Positions 39,321 to 53,089 are shown, counted from the first letter of the stretch. The stretch: 64,000 nt of DNA from Tretioscincus oriximinensis (GCA_022410635.1 JAJVDF010000162.1:1123034-1187033), one strand, 5' to 3'. Numbers and translations: made by a program. Notes: generated from the letters alone by a model not told the origin.

Positions 39321-39829
39321 CATTTATTTTTGGGCATCACTAGCAAAAAGCAAAACCTCCATCTGTCCTCAGTCCTTTAGAAGAAGGTTCATGGAGGGCA
39401 GGTGTATCATTGGCTAATAGACTAGGTGCCTAGCTATCCACAAGTTGAGAAGACAAGCAAGAAGACTCTACAGGTGTATCAGTGGCTATTGAAATAGATG
39501 CACAGATACGGCCTCCAGGTTGAGCAGGACCCCTCTCTAAAGCCCATCTAAGGGGAGTCAGAAAGAGGTGGTGGCTTTGCTCTTGTCTTCTGCTTAAGAA
39601 TGTCTAGAAGTAAGTGGTGGACCATAGCATAGTAGGCATTTTTATCATGGTTTAGTCCAATGCTTCAGGACTGATGAGGGATTAATAGTTCATCTTAGTG
39701 TACAGACACACATTACACTGGTCCTGAAANTACTGTTACCCATTTGTTACCAAGACCAATTCAAGGTACTAACATTACAAGGCCCTAAACGGCTTGGGTC
39801 TNAAATATTTAAAGGAACACCTCCTCCTA

Positions 39830-40075
39830 TACTTAACTGCCCACAGGCTGTGGAATTCTCTCCTGTCTGAGGTGTATCAGGCATCTTCGCTATACATATT
39901 CTTGTGAAGACATACTTTGGCTGACCAAAAAAATCCCATCTTTGAAGTTACTGTTCTATTTTTAATTGTTCTATTTTAATCTATTTTATGTGTTTTTTAT
40001 TGTGATCTGCCCTGAGACCTTTGGGTATAGGGCAGAATATAAATGCAAGTAAATAAGTACCAGTAAATAATAAAT
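39830..40075 (+). repeat. L2-like LINE 3' end
   Basis: The plus-strand segment CAGGCTGTGGAATTCTCTCC (LWNSL-type codons) is followed by a 3' tail ATTGTGATCTGCCCTGAGAC and AGGGCAGAATATAAATGCAA. A related tail occurs at 55240-55330. Confidence 0.6.
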
Positions 40076-40432
40076 AAATAAATTTAGGAATGGTGCCTGT
40101 GAGACAGGATGCTGGATTAGATGAGGTGTGGCCTAATCCATCAGAGTGTTTTTCCTTGCATTAACATCTGCACTGTTTAACACCCATAAGAGTTCAAGAG
40201 CTACTTATCTCTTACCTATTGCCATTAATGATACTAAATGAAGTGTCCTTCCCTAATGCTAGAAACTATTAAATCTCTTACAGAAACATACACACACACA
40301 CTACTCAGNATGAATGTCTTTCTCGCACATGCTTCTGTTCTCATGCCCTAGACATTGATGCCTCTGTGGAAGATGAAAGAAACAGGTGAAACAAACTAAG
40401 AAAAAGGTGTGATTTTTGCATGTATAGTGTAT

Positions 40433-40600
40433 GTAAGAACATGAGAAGAGCCATACTGGATCGGGCCACAGCCCATCTAGTCCAGCATTCTGTGTCATAC
40501 AGAGGCCCACCAGATGCACCTGGGCAGTCTGACAGAGGAAAGCAAAATATGCACCTGTCCACGACTCCAATGTGCCTTCTCTGTCCAAATTCAGAATGGT
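40433..40600 (-). repeat. CR1-type LINE 3' end
   Basis: This is a minus-strand copy: the common sequence GAATGCTGGACTAGATGGGC is present as its inverse, with GAACATGAGAAGAGCC at the terminus. Confidence 0.8.
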
Positions 40601-40644
40601 TTTGCTTTAGCAAAGAGCTCATTTTGTATACCTTCAGATTAGGG

Positions 40645-40825
40645 TTCCCACAAAGAAGCAGGGCAGTTTTGCACCTTCAATAGCTATAGAAAAGAGGATT
40701 TTTCACCAGGTGCAGTTTCTACTGCNTGCTGCACATGGAAAGTAGTGCGGGGGAAGATACCACTTTTACACCCATTAAAAGTCCAAAACTCTATCCCAAA
40801 TTTTATGTGAAAACCCTATTTCAGA
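40645..40825. mobile_element. MITE with TTAGGGTTCCCAC-like ends
   Basis: The left end TTAGGGTTCCCAC faces GTGAAAACCCTA at the right. The inner segments TTTTTCACCAGGTGCAG and CAAAACTCTATCCCAAATTT resemble those of the element at 7020-7165. Confidence 0.55.
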
Positions 40826-41524
40826 TCACAACCTGAGACTCATAGGCCCTTTTTTTCTGTTCATCCTAAAGAATGAGGTTTAGTCCAGATGAAAAAATAG
40901 ATTAAGATCATTCTTCAGGAGTGAAGATAAACTGAAGGTTTCAAAGAAAAGGGAGTATCAGAGCCTTGGGGTAAACGAAAGACGATCTCTCACATGAAGA
41001 AAGCTAATCAACCTTCAATGACCCTGTAAGNAGACAGTATCGTTTGTCAAAAAGACCCGAAACATTGAAGAATTCAAGGTTGTCTTTTCAGCTATGCCGC
41101 ACGTCACAAATTAAGCAGAATGTATCTCTGACATAATTACTAACAGATGTCCTCTCCTTCTCTCCTTTCCTTATAGCAGCCAAACTGCCACTCAAGCGGG
41201 CAAAATCTAATTTATTTTGCATGGTTTTTCAATCTGTCAAACACAAAGAAAAATGAGAAGGAACTGCAGAAAAGTGCGCCATAAATTTTACATTAAAACA
41301 TGGGGAAAAAACAACAGCTTCAGTGCTTTGTATAAAGGACACATCCAATTATTTTTTTGCTAAAGGGAATGCTGTGTAACGGGAAGTATATGTCATTTCT
41401 AGCAGGGGTCTCAAAGCACCTTAGAGGCTTAAGAAGAAAAAAGGNGTGTGGCATCGACTTTTATAAACAAGTCTCCTTCTTTAGGTGCTGTGAAATATGT
41501 ATTTTCTATTTATATCCTGTCCTT

Positions 41525-42460
41525 TCAATGCTCTTTTTAAATTAGGGTGCCCAGAATTGAACAGAATACAGGTGAAACCTCTTTATAAAAAAAAACCTTT
41601 TATAATGAAATTTGCGTTAAAATAAACAAATTCGAAAATCCCAGCAAAACACCATTGAGAGCAATATAAAAATGCCTCCACTGTAACAAACTTGGTTGTA
41701 ACAAACGTTTCAGTATAACAAACTGATTTCTGTGCCCTGCCTATTCTGCAAGACCCTGTTATAACAAACTGAAGTGCAAGAGAGGTGGGGCGTTCAGTAA
41801 GATTTTTAAAGTGACAGCAAAAGATTTTTTAAACCACCAATGAATGGCTGTGTTAAACCCTCAATATCCAATGGATGATTGGATCATATGTAAAAGTAAT
41901 TATTTTTACCCTGGAGAGACAGAAGGTGACAAGAGAAATCAGTTTGCAAGAAAAGGCTGCAAGTCATCAATTGGGTTAAAAATGAAAGAATCCAAGTTGC
42001 CCCAATGAGTTTCATTCTGGGATGTAGCTCGTAATAGGAGCCTGACATTCACATGCTAGTGTAGACTATGGCAGGCCCCTAACAGCATGTGGAAGGCCAA
42101 GCTCTATCCTGCGATACAATCCAGAATAAGAATTAGTGGGGACAGAGTTAAAACCGTTTTTGCAACTGTTTNTGGCATTATTAAATTATTTAAGTTGTTT
42201 CCTTGCATTGGTTTCTGTATTACACAAGTTTCATTATAACGTACACACTTTTTCTGGTCCCTTGGAGTTCATTAAAAAAAAGTTTCGCCTGTATTCTAAG
42301 TGTGGTCTGTAGGGAGGAATAATTACTTCACATGATCGAGATTCTATGCTCCTCTTAAGGCACGCCAGAATTGTGTTTGCCTTTTTTGCAGTTTCTTCAC
42401 ACTGTTGACTGATGTTTGAGCTGTGATCTAACAACACACCCAACCCTTTTAGCATAGGCT
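41525..42460 (-). repeat. CR1-type LINE fragment split by a transposon
   Basis: Left part 41525-41568 (ATGCTCTTTTTAAATTAGGG, CCAGAATTGAACAGAATA) and right part 42292-42460 (TATTCTAAGTGTGGTCTGTA and on) become one continuous CR1 sequence, comparable with 57464-57550, once the element at 41569-42291 is ignored. The product would be the region after the RT domain; frames are broken. Confidence 0.8.
41569..42291. mobile_element. Tigger/pogo-like element inserted in CR1
   Basis: This 723-bp element starts CAGGTGAAACCTCTTTATAA and ends with the inverse AAAAGTTTCGCCTG, bounded on both sides by TA. It contains the family's GTTATAACAAAC motifs and a copy of the palindromic MITE family in its middle (about 41995-42150). 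No transposase frame is seen. Confidence 0.75.
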
Positions 42461-43649
42461 GCTACTCAGACATATTCCTCCCATTCTATTTGTGCCATTT
42501 TCATTTTTCTAGCTCAGATGTTTGGTCCTTCAACCAAAGGAGTTCCATTCACTTTCACACTATCAATGGATTTAACTGCCTAGGTAGGGTTGCTATAGGC
42601 CCTGGATTTCCCAGACAATCCACAATTTTCAAGTGTCATCCCAGTCAGAAAGGCAAAAGTGTCGTGTTTTTGTTGCAGTGGCAATGGCATTTCAATGGGG
42701 AGGAGAAGGAGTTGAGCAGGGTTGAGGAAGGAGGAATGGGACTGTAAATTCTGTCCTTAAATGTTTGCATGCTATGATCCAAACTTATGGGTCTGGATCA
42801 GTGACACATGCAAGACCAGATCACAGCATGGTGTGACCTAGAACAACATTAAATATGCAACAATATTTTTCCAAATTATCCCCTGCATGAGCATTCAGAT
42901 CTTGTCTCATAAAACTAGGATGGAAATTAAAGTCCTCAGCCTTGGAACTCCTGGGGTACCCCCATTTTAGCAATAATTGCTTTCGTGTGCTACCAAAATG
43001 AGTCCCCATCCAGTCTGCAAATTGGAGCCATTTATGCACGCTTCTGTGTTCCAGACCAAATAGATTTGGTATACTAGTACTTCTCAAATTTAGGACAAAC
43101 AGATTACAGGATTATAATGCATTTGGATTGGGTTGCACTTGTGTGGATACCTTACTGATTCAGACTAACATGTGGACCAATGAAATTTTAAAAGAGGATT
43201 TGAAAAGGTATCCTTAATGAAGGATCCTGTTCCAGAACAGAGGTGCATACAGGAAGGAGCTGAATGGAAGACAGAGAAGAGTACATGTATATATTTTTTG
43301 CAAATAACTAAATTGAACCCGGTTATTTCTAAACAGGTATAAAAAGGACTGCAATGTAAACGTGCAAGGTATCACAAAAGGTCTGAAAATGAGCAAATAT
43401 GTCAAGTGTGAACTTCCTGAGAACATATAGGAGCTAAAACAGGTTTTACGCAATTAGAGGTGATGTTGTNACTGACTTCTACATGGAGGGGATTATCAGA
43501 TGTGAATTTCAAACAGTGCCAAAAATAAGCATATCGACCCAATTGTGTTAATTTACTGCAACGTGTAAAGAGTCTGTTTTTGAAGTTGCTCTAGCAACAT
43601 TTTCAAAGGTATGTATCGCAGATTGTGTCTACTAAGACTTCTGATGTCT

Positions 43650-43840
43650 TCTCCAGTCTTTTTCTACACTGTGGCCCACCAGTGCACCTGGTCACTATCA
43701 AGAAGAAGGCAAAACTGTCACTTGTTCTCAACTCCTTGGAAGTGACATTTCAGGAATCCTGCCTGTTGCTCCATCCTAATAGCTGTAAGCATTATAGCTT
43801 GACAAGGCAGAACATTGACCTCCCAAGGCCCCAATAGCAC
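43650..43840 (-). repeat. CR1-type LINE 3' end, worn
   Basis: On the minus strand the GTGGGCCACAGTG, CAGGCAGGATTCCTGAAATG and GATGGAGCAACAGGCAGG-like blocks of the CR1 3' UTR are recognisable with many changes. Confidence 0.65.
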
Positions 43841-44124
43841 TTGCAACCATGAAGATTTGAAGGGAAGCTCACAAGTTGGTTTTGAGCAAAAGGGCTTGTG
43901 ACTGCTCTCCTTACTATTGGCTATCACTGTTCCTTATTGAAGAGCTCTGTCTTGAAATCTTGACAGATCCAGTCACTCATTCAAGCTAAGACTAGCGGTA
44001 AAGCTATTAGATAGCCTAAGGCAAAGCGCAAATTTTCATCTTCATCTTTCATCTTCATGTCTCGTGAAGACACAACATGCGCTAGGTCATNGTTTCAGGT
44101 TCCGTGTCCCTCACTCCAGCAAGG

Positions 44125-44330
44125 AAATAAGAACAAAAGAGAACCTAAGAGGAGCCCTGCTGAATGGGGCCAGAGCCCATCTAGTCCAGCATTCTGTCTC
44201 ATGTAGTGGCCCACCAATTGCACCAGGACAGTCTGAAACGGAAGAAAGCAAACCCCTCGCCTGTTCTTAACTCCCTGTGAATGGTATTTCATGAATACTG
44301 CCTGTTGCTCAGTAATCTGATCATCGGATA
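44125..44330 (-). repeat. CR1-type LINE 3' end
   Basis: This is a minus-strand copy with GAATGCTGGACTAGATGGGC (as inverse), GCAATTGGTGGGCCACTAC and AGGCAGTATTCATGAAATAC. Confidence 0.75.
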
Positions 44331-44685
44331 CACTTGAAAGCAAAGATGCTATCATCACTACAGGTTTCACTGAAACATCCAAATAGGGGATGTACCACAA
44401 AATTCTCATAACACAGTTACAGCTGGATATATTAGAATGTTAAATGGTGTAAGAATCTACACATAGAAGAATGCTGCTCATGGATTGATTCATTATTAGA
44501 CTATACCAAACCCAGTTCCAGAATCAAGTACAGAATACAAAAATGAAGTCATTTATCCCCATCCCTCTTATAGAACCCCATATTTGGTTTAGCAAAAGAT
44601 TTCCTAAGTCAGGCAGTCTTGACCAAAAATAAGGCTACTCAGAAGATCACCCAAGCATTATCCCTCTGNAAAAAAGTAAGTTTGC

Positions 44686-45225
44686 AAGGCTGTGTTCTCA
44701 CAGAGGTGAAAGAAGCGGTTTTGAGATCTGCAAAGTGAAGTCAATTCCCTCCGCCATTTTCCTCCATTTCCAGCTACATTTCGTCGTCTGCACAAGATTT
44801 GCATTGGCTTCTGGACTTAATAGCTGCATTGATTGGGTACTCTGTTTCCAGAGTGTTCTCTTCCCGTGTTCCACTTCATCTTTTTTCTTTTCAAGTGTGC
44901 TTGAGTTTTGCACAAATCCATAATTACAAAAAATTACAGGTATTTAGTTTTGCACAAAACTAGAACCCAACTCCCCAAAAAACCCTTTAAAAACTACTTG
45001 GAGGATAGAACAAAATGGAGGCACAGCGGTGGTGTGAGGCAGCATTCATGCAGAGGTGCTACGGATGAATCATAGCCAGAGCATGGTTCTGTTCCAGTAA
45101 AGTGTGGCTTTGCGAATGACACATCACGAAAGCAGTCCCTCTGTGGATTATAGGGGAACTGCATGCACCTAGTGCAAAGCCACACAGCGTTCGCTCCCAT
45201 TTTTTTCCGTTGTGAGAATGCAGCC
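44686..45225. mobile_element. hAT-like element, uninterrupted copy
   Basis: The inverted ends are AAGGCTGTGTTCTCACAGAG and TTGTGAGAATGCAGCCTT; the element is 540 bp and noncoding. It is the intact counterpart of the interrupted copy at 19321-20250 and preserves the unoccupied target of the inner transposon. Confidence 0.7.
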
Positions 45226-46027
45226 TTTATGTCCTGCATTCCAGTGGTTTACATTTTGTATTAACTGGGGGATAGAGCTGACAGTCAAACAATATATGGA
45301 TTAGGTCTTCAACCATTGGACCATGTTTGCCTCACAAACATCGCCTTTTTTCATAAGGTACTTGATAGTATCTCCCATAGCTCACCATGGAATCAACTAA
45401 TTCAAAATGTGCATCTATAAATGGTTTCCTTGACAGATGGGACATTTTGCTAGCTAAGTATTTTTCAAGCTGGAAAATAGATTTGTTGGAGAGATTAGCA
45501 GTATCATTTTATGCGCTANTGTCCATCACCCACTGCTTAAAAGATCTATTTACCTAACTTGCTAGTACATCTTAATAATTGCCAAGAGATTAAATTATGT
45601 AATTGATAGGCCCATGAATGAGGTCTCTCATTCCTATACTGTTCTTTGAGACATTCTGACAATCTGGTACCTGTCATAATTGATATAAAAGATTTCTTGT
45701 GTTGTTCTTGGTTTCACCTACTTTATCACGTTCTTCAGGAAGTCCTCTGTTGTTGCTGTGACAACTGTGACAAAACCATGACACCAGGATCAAGTGCAAA
45801 AAAAAGAAGAAGATGAAAACCAACACAAGACATACAAACAGAGATGTGACATACGTACAAGAAAAGAAAAGAAATTAATATAAGGACATGAAAATCATGA
45901 GGATTTTTTAAAAATAAACTTTAAACAATTAGAATGAAAATGGAACTCAACTATTAAAAAAAACAGAACACCTGATTGCTTTTCTTTGTTAAAAAAGTAA
46001 CAGAAATGAGCACACTGAATAGAATTA

Positions 46028-46195
<168 letters not shown>

Positions 46196-46257
46196 TTATT
46201 ATTAGTAGTAGGTATATCAATAGCTCCAAGATGGAAAAAACAGGCAATGTTCCTGAA

Positions 46258-46414
46258 ACACAAGTTGCAGGGAGTCATGAACAGGTGAAGGTTTTCTCTT
46301 CTTCTGGTTCAGACTGCCCAGATGCATTTGGTGAGCCACTATGTGAGACAGAATGCTGGACTAGGTGGGCTCCTACCCCATCCAGCAGGGCTTCTCTTAC
46401 GTTCTTATGTGCTC
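46258..46414 (+). repeat. CR1-type LINE 3' end
   Basis: This plus-strand copy reads GCAGGGAGTCATGAACAGGT, then GACAGAATGCTGGACTAGGT, and ends TTCTTATG. Confidence 0.8.
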
Positions 46415-46755
46415 CTGAAGAAATAGATATGCCTACAAAAGCTCAAGCCGCCTGCCTTCCTCTTGATAATCTCTGAGTGCTGCTGGACTTTCTGGGCTAA
46501 GATTAGCATGGCAATGTCGCTGAAATCGACAGTAATGAAAGTGTATGAATTTTCAAAATTCAGCAACATCCAGCGCAGAAAAAGAAGAATGCACTGGTTC
46601 TGAAAACTTTGCTTTATAAAGCTAAAGTCAAAGAGATTATAAAGGATTCACCAGGGCTGCAATCAGGTGGGCTGAAAGGGGTACCTTCTAGGANAATTTG
46701 GGCAAGACAGCAGGAAACATTTTACCAGCGCATGTGCCTTACTTTGCTTTAAAGC

Positions 46756-47130
46756 AGGGCTGGGGAACCTTTTTTCTGCCAGAGGCCATTTAGATATTTG
46801 TAACTTCAATTGGGAGCCACACCCACTCCCCACTCCAAGGCTACATCCTAAATCAGGTCATACCCCCTCCATCTGCCCATGCCCCCCTACCCCACCCAGG
46901 TCCACAAAACTGCAGTTTTTTCAATGTATCCCTTTTGCCTTCTGCCTTCCTTGCCCACCTCCTTCACCTCCCTCCTTCCTCTTTCCATTTTTCACTTTAT
47001 TTTGAGCAAAGTGAGGGACTACTATTTAGACAGGGAAGCCTAATGGTTCCTCAAAGAGCAAGTCATAGACCAGATCAAATGGTTATGTGGACCGGATACG
47101 ACCCCTGGACCTTAGGTTCCCCAACCCTGC
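46756..47130. mobile_element. hAT-like MITE
   Basis: The ends are CAGGGCTGGGGAACCTTTTT and AGGTTCCCCAACCCTG. The flanking octamers CTTTAAAG and CCTTGAAA agree at six of eight positions, as expected for an old 8-bp duplication of a hAT element. It is noncoding. Confidence 0.7.
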
Positions 47131-47201
47131 CTTGAAATCCTGGAAGGATTGTCCCTTCTCCTGTTGGAATATCTTACTAGACCTCCTATTAGGCTGGTTT
47201 A

Positions 47202-47440
47202 TGGACACCAAGTTTATAAATGGGTAACTAGGATGGATGTCTGGATGTTGCCTCCGGGATGGAGCAAAAGGCAGTACTTCTGAAATACCATTTGCAGGGT
47301 GTCATGAACAGGTGCGTATTTTGCTTCCCTCGGTTCGGACTGCCCTGGTGCATCTGGTGGGCCTCTGTGTGAGATAGAATGCTGGACTAGATGGGCTCTG
47401 GCCAAATCTAGTATGGCCTTTCTTATGTTCTTATGCTCTT
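47202..47440 (+). repeat. CR1-type LINE 3' end
   Basis: It starts TATGGACACCAAGTTTATAA (the last codons of the RT frame, FMDTK...) and runs through the 3' UTR to TTATGTTCTTATG. It lies close upstream of exon 7 in the gene's direction. Confidence 0.8.
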
Positions 47441-47641
47441 AAATCCACCCGTATGATAACAGGTACTGCACTTGTAACGCATATATTTCTGCCCAGTTGG
47501 AGATTTCATGCAGTTCTCATCTTTCTTATATTCATGACACTCATTTTACTCAGCTATTAAGGTACACATAAACTCTGTATTCAAATCTTCCTCTTCCATC
47601 TGCTGCCACACCCAGCATCTTTCCCAGATTTCGTTCCTCAC

Positions 47642-47737
47642 CTGGATCAGGCCTGCTGCTGGATTTCTCCTCTTCTCAAAATGCTTTTGGCGATGCTGTT
47701 CTTGCACCTTCAGTGCAAATCCGGAACCTAGAATGCC
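47642..47737 (-). CDS. KCNQ2: KCNQ2 exon 7: end of S6 and start of helix A
   Basis: This 96-nt phase-0 exon of 32 codons encodes [20 protein letters not shown] followed by [24 protein letters not shown] is the intracellular end of S6. [13 protein letters not shown] is the basic link to helix A, a calmodulin- and PIP2-interacting region in the Kv7 family, and AAGLIQ opens the IQ-type calmodulin site. The acceptor is CTTATTACAG| and the donor ATCCAG|GTGAGG. No amino-acid change from human Kv7.2 was noticed. Confidence 0.97.
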
Positions 47738-48965
<1,228 letters not shown>

Positions 48966-49021
48966 TTAATTCTGGGTAACAGCTTTGTCCAGAGCTTGAC
49001 CATCCATATGCCAAATACATA

Positions 49022-49620
49022 TGTATTTATTTATTTGTTAGTTTATTTATTTCTACCTATACTCCACCCTATACCTGAAGCAAAAATACAAAATTGACAT
49101 ATTAAAACAATAGTTTAATTGTTTTAACAGCATTTCTTCAACCAAAGGACATGTTAATGTGTGGCGTCTTCAAAAATACTCTAAAAGAAGACAATGAGGG
49201 TGGATGACTCATCTCAGGGGGGAGACTATTCCATAGTTTGGGGGGAACCACCAAGAAGGCCCTGCCCGGGTTCCCACTCCACTTGCATTTGAAAGGAGTG
49301 GTACAACCAGGAGGGCTTCCCCTGAAGATCTTAAGGCACAGCAAATTGATATTTTATTTATTTTATTTATTTAAAGATTTTTACCCCGCCCTTCCCCCCN
49401 AAGGTGTCCAGGGCGGTTTACAAAAGTTAAAAATTCAGGTCGTCATGACCTTCACAACATTAAAACCATAAAAGAAACACAAGAATTTAAAATGTCGTCC
49501 TCTGATGGGAGGTGTTCCTTTAGGATATGGGAGGTGTTCCTTTAGGTATTTGGGGCAAAAGTTATTTAGGGTGTTGTAAGTTAAGGTTAATACCTTAAAT
49601 TGGGCTTGGTAGCAGATTCA
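49022..49620 (-). repeat. L2-like LINE 3' end with a second LINE tail inserted
   Basis: The minus-strand frame encodes GRAFLVVPPKLWNSLPPE, the RT C-terminus of this LINE group. At about 49354-49505 the copy is interrupted by another tail (TACCCCGCCCTTCCCCCC, GGTGTCCAGGGCGGTTTAC). Beside the interruption, GGGAGGTGTTCCTTTAGG is present twice in tandem (near 49507-49546). Confidence 0.7.
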
Positions 49621-49739
49621 GGGTATGCCATAGTCTATAGTATTATGTAGATGGCAAGCTCTTATTCCAAGATATAGCCCAAGGCTCAGTGGGGATAGGA
49701 CTTTTGATGTGAATCTGCCAAGAGGATCTTGTTACTATC

Positions 49740-49985
49740 TTGGAGACTATCAAGAAGGCAGACAGCATGAGCTTTCATAAACAAGTCTACTTCTTCAGAT
49801 GCTGTGGAGTCTAATGAGGGAGCCCTGTAGCCCCTTGGAGATTAACAAGAAAAGGATAGGCAGCATGAGCTTTTGTAGGCATGCCTACATCTTCAGATGC
49901 ACCTGGAGGATTAGACTTGTCCAGAGCATCTGAAGGCGTAGACTTGCCTACAAAAGCTCATATTGCCTATGTCTGTAAGCAGCAA
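49740..49985. repeat. Foldback-family fragments
   Basis: This stretch holds several divergent arms of the type AGTCTACTTCTTCAGATGCT, GCATCTGAAGGCGTAGACTT and ACAAAAGCTCATATTGCC. Both orientations occur, so at least two truncated copies are present. Confidence 0.6.
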
Positions 49986-50184
49986 GAGACCCCCTTGCTG
50001 GACAGTATGGATCCAAACTAACAGAAAAGGCAGTGTTTTTGATGTATAGCTGATACCCAAAGAACTAGAGGCCCTTCACAGAAACAGAGGTGCTATCAAA
50101 TTCCCCATTTTTCTTTGAAGAGGCTCCTAGTTCTTTGGGCATTCAGCCATTTATCAAAAGCACTGACAGCCTCTGTTACATTGG

Positions 50185-50345
50185 CATAATGGTACAGCGG
50201 TTAAGAGCCCTGGTGTTTCAGCACAGATACCGAGTTCGAAGCCCGTTGTAGGCTCAGCGCCCTCTACTAGCATCATCTCTAGCCAACCAAACTATTTGCA
50301 AGGAGGGTATAAAAACCCAGTTCTTCTTCTGCTTCTTTTGCTCCC
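50185..50345 (+). repeat. tRNA-derived SINE
   Basis: This plus-strand copy has TGGTACAGCGGTTAAGAGCC (A box), CGAGTTCGAAGCC (B box) and a 3' end GGTATAAAAACCCAGTTCTT. Confidence 0.75.
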
Positions 50346-50639
50346 ACCCATAGGAAGAATGCAGCAGTTAGGCATTAGAGAATCCAGTGGCTGCCATCTG
50401 CCATCAAGTCCACTTTATGGTACTATTGTTGACTTGTATTATCATAACCAATTTGGGGCCCCAACACGTTCCTCCCATACACACCTGCCCATGCCCGAAA
50501 ATCTTCTGGAGAGGCCCTCAGTAGTTAAAAGGGTGTCAATGGCAGTGCATGGGTGCCAGAGAATCAGATTCTATACGAATGCTGCGTTCCCTGTTTAACT
50601 CCTGTAGATCTTGCATTTCATAAGAGCCTCCGTAAGAGA

Positions 50640-51060
50640 TGGCCTTTGACAGCAGTTCTTTAGACTGCTGGCTGAAACATGTGTTTGTGGCTTAATTATT
50701 TATAATACCACTTCTTAATGTGTTTCTTAATAAGCAGTCGAAAGCGCACTTTGTAAAATTAATGAAGTCCTGCTAATAGACGAACTCCTCTCCTGTAAAT
50801 CTCTGTACGCAGACAGAAGAAATGCCTCTCTTGTTGAGCCCTTGTCTTTCTGTACTCGGATTAGCGGATTACGGGAGCAGCAAAGCAACAATTAGGGAGG
50901 TCGCTTTGCAATAGAGATAACCTTTTATTGTATCCCTGCTGTTGCTTCAGTCTTTTTGATGTAAAATGCCTGGAAATTCACATACGGATCAGTAGATTGA
51001 ATTGTTATCATTTATGAGGCCGGAAGGAAAGGCAATGAACTGATTAACTGCATCAAAACA
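50640..51060. other. Repeat-free block, candidate regulatory element
   Basis: No repeat family of the window enters this stretch. It has homeobox-like AT cores (TTAATTATTTATAAT, CTTAATAAGC) and a mixed composition with scattered CpGs, unlike the repeat-rich remainder of intron 5. Function is inference from the absence of repeats and the position near the pore exons. Confidence 0.3.
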
Positions 51061-51261
51061 GTGAGGTTGGAAGAGTAGCTTGTTTTCAAAAGTTTATAAA
51101 TAAAGTGTTGCAAAGACAGTTTAATAAAACTTTGGTGTATATGAGCTTTCAGCAAAAGAGTATTTTTGATCCCCATCAAAATTAACGTTTAGAAAAGTGA
51201 ATGCTTTCTACTAATATCTGAAGGGCTGCTAGAGAGCAGAGGGATAAGCTTTGTTTTCACC

Positions 51262-51512
51262 GACGCAGGGAAGAACTAGAAATAATGAAACTGTAGATTT
51301 GATATCAGAAAAAACTTTCTAACATAAGGGTGATAAACCAGTGGAACAGGTTGCCAGAGGAGGTGATGAGTTCCCCTTTGGTGGAAGTCTTCAAGCAGAC
51401 TAGACAGTCATCTGTCTGGAATGATTTAGTGGACCCTGCACTGAGCAGGAGGTTGAACCCAATGGCTCTGGAGGTCCCTTCCAACTCTATGAGTCTATGA
51501 TTCTAAAAACTT
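51262..51512 (+). repeat. CR1 LINE 3' end
   Basis: This plus-strand copy reads CAGTGGAACAGGTTGCCAGA (the WNRLPE codons), then GTCCCTTCCAACTCTATGAG, and ends in TCTATGATTCT, the 8-bp repeat end typical of CR1. Confidence 0.9.
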
Positions 51513-53089
51513 CTGCCTCTTTCACAGGATCCAGACAGAATCTAGACTGAATGTGGGATTATTCTGTAGTCCTGTTGGGATTGCCACTGTGAATTTCACT
51601 GCTATTTCCCCAGGATATGCCGTGAAATCCCACGACATTCTGAGGGAATCAACTTCAAACTGGATTTTCCCAATGTATTGATATGGCATACCCTGGGTGC
51701 AGCTACATGCTGGGTTTTTTCATGCTTTCCTAGCACTAGGATGATGTGATTGCCACATGGTTTGGTAACACTTGCACCATCGGAGCGCTAGGACTGCGTG
51801 AAAAAAAGGTGGACTCCACTTTTTAGAAATGCAGGAAAAAACAGCTACTATGGTGCTTGCCCCCATGGTATTAGCTGTGCACAGGAGAATGATCGTCACA
51901 GTAACCCAAATATTGTTTGTAAAGTTATGAAGCTGTATGTCTGGATGTACCCCTTGTCTGGATGCTTCCTTTAGGCATAGATCTTGAAGAGAAGCATACA
52001 CACATGGAAAGTTGGCACATATTCAAGTCTGTGTATTTGATGCCATTGAGCAAGGTACACGGCCCATGCTTGCCCTGGAATGCCATTGGAAAGGACACTG
52101 TTAGGTGATTACTGGATCCAAATTATATCCCCTATTCTTCTCTTGCCATCTGAAAGCAGTCTTTCATTTAGTTTGCTACAGTTATAGACATCCTCAAATA
52201 GATTTACAGGTAATTGGTCCTGNTTATATCACCACTTCCTGTAGCAAAGAGGATGGGAATCTCAATAAAATAGTTGTAAAACCATTAAAATAGACTATCT
52301 GAAGGATAATNACCATGCCTGCAAGAAAAGACGATGTTGTTCCCTCAACTGAATGATAGAATGAACAAGTACACCTTCCCATGCAGGGAGGGTGCCAGAT
52401 GCACTTCGAAGGGATGTCTCCATGCATACGCTCCCGTGCATTGAGAAGGTCTCCCATGCATATGCACCATTCAGTGNTGGTGCGTGGATGCCATTTTCAA
52501 GGTGCACCAATGTGTGGAGGCTCCTACCTGAGGGCCCAGGTACTCTGAGCCCCCCAGGCTAGAGGTTCCACACTTTTACCCTGGGATCCAAGCACCTATC
52601 AGCCTATAACAAGGCTCCTTTAAACTATTTGTATGGACTTTATCACAATCCTGCCCAGTTGTGTTGATGTGTGAAAATTTGGTGATCAGTAAACAAAGGA
52701 AATGTGTTTTAAAATTCAAAGGTTTATTGGTTTAACTGATTAGGGTTTGNAGGGAAAGAAAGAAAAGCAGTTTGAGCTCTAAACTCGAGTCAGAACACAC
52801 ACACATATGCTCAATGTAACTTGTAACATTCAGCAGACAGTCTTTAAAGCGACAGTCTTTAAATCTACATTTGGTTCAGCCCAGGCCTAGTCTCAACTAA
52901 GGCCTATACATTCTAGCCCCAACCCTCAGATGCAGGATAGCAGAGGACCTTCTGTTAACTTGGTTACACATAACTTGCTTTCCCGCACAGAAAGGCCTGT
53001 AGCCCTGGTCAGTCTCCCCTTTATATCCTGACCAGCCGGCTACTTGAAGTAGGCTGACCAGATGACCCCTTTGGGGGAGGGGTGATCCT

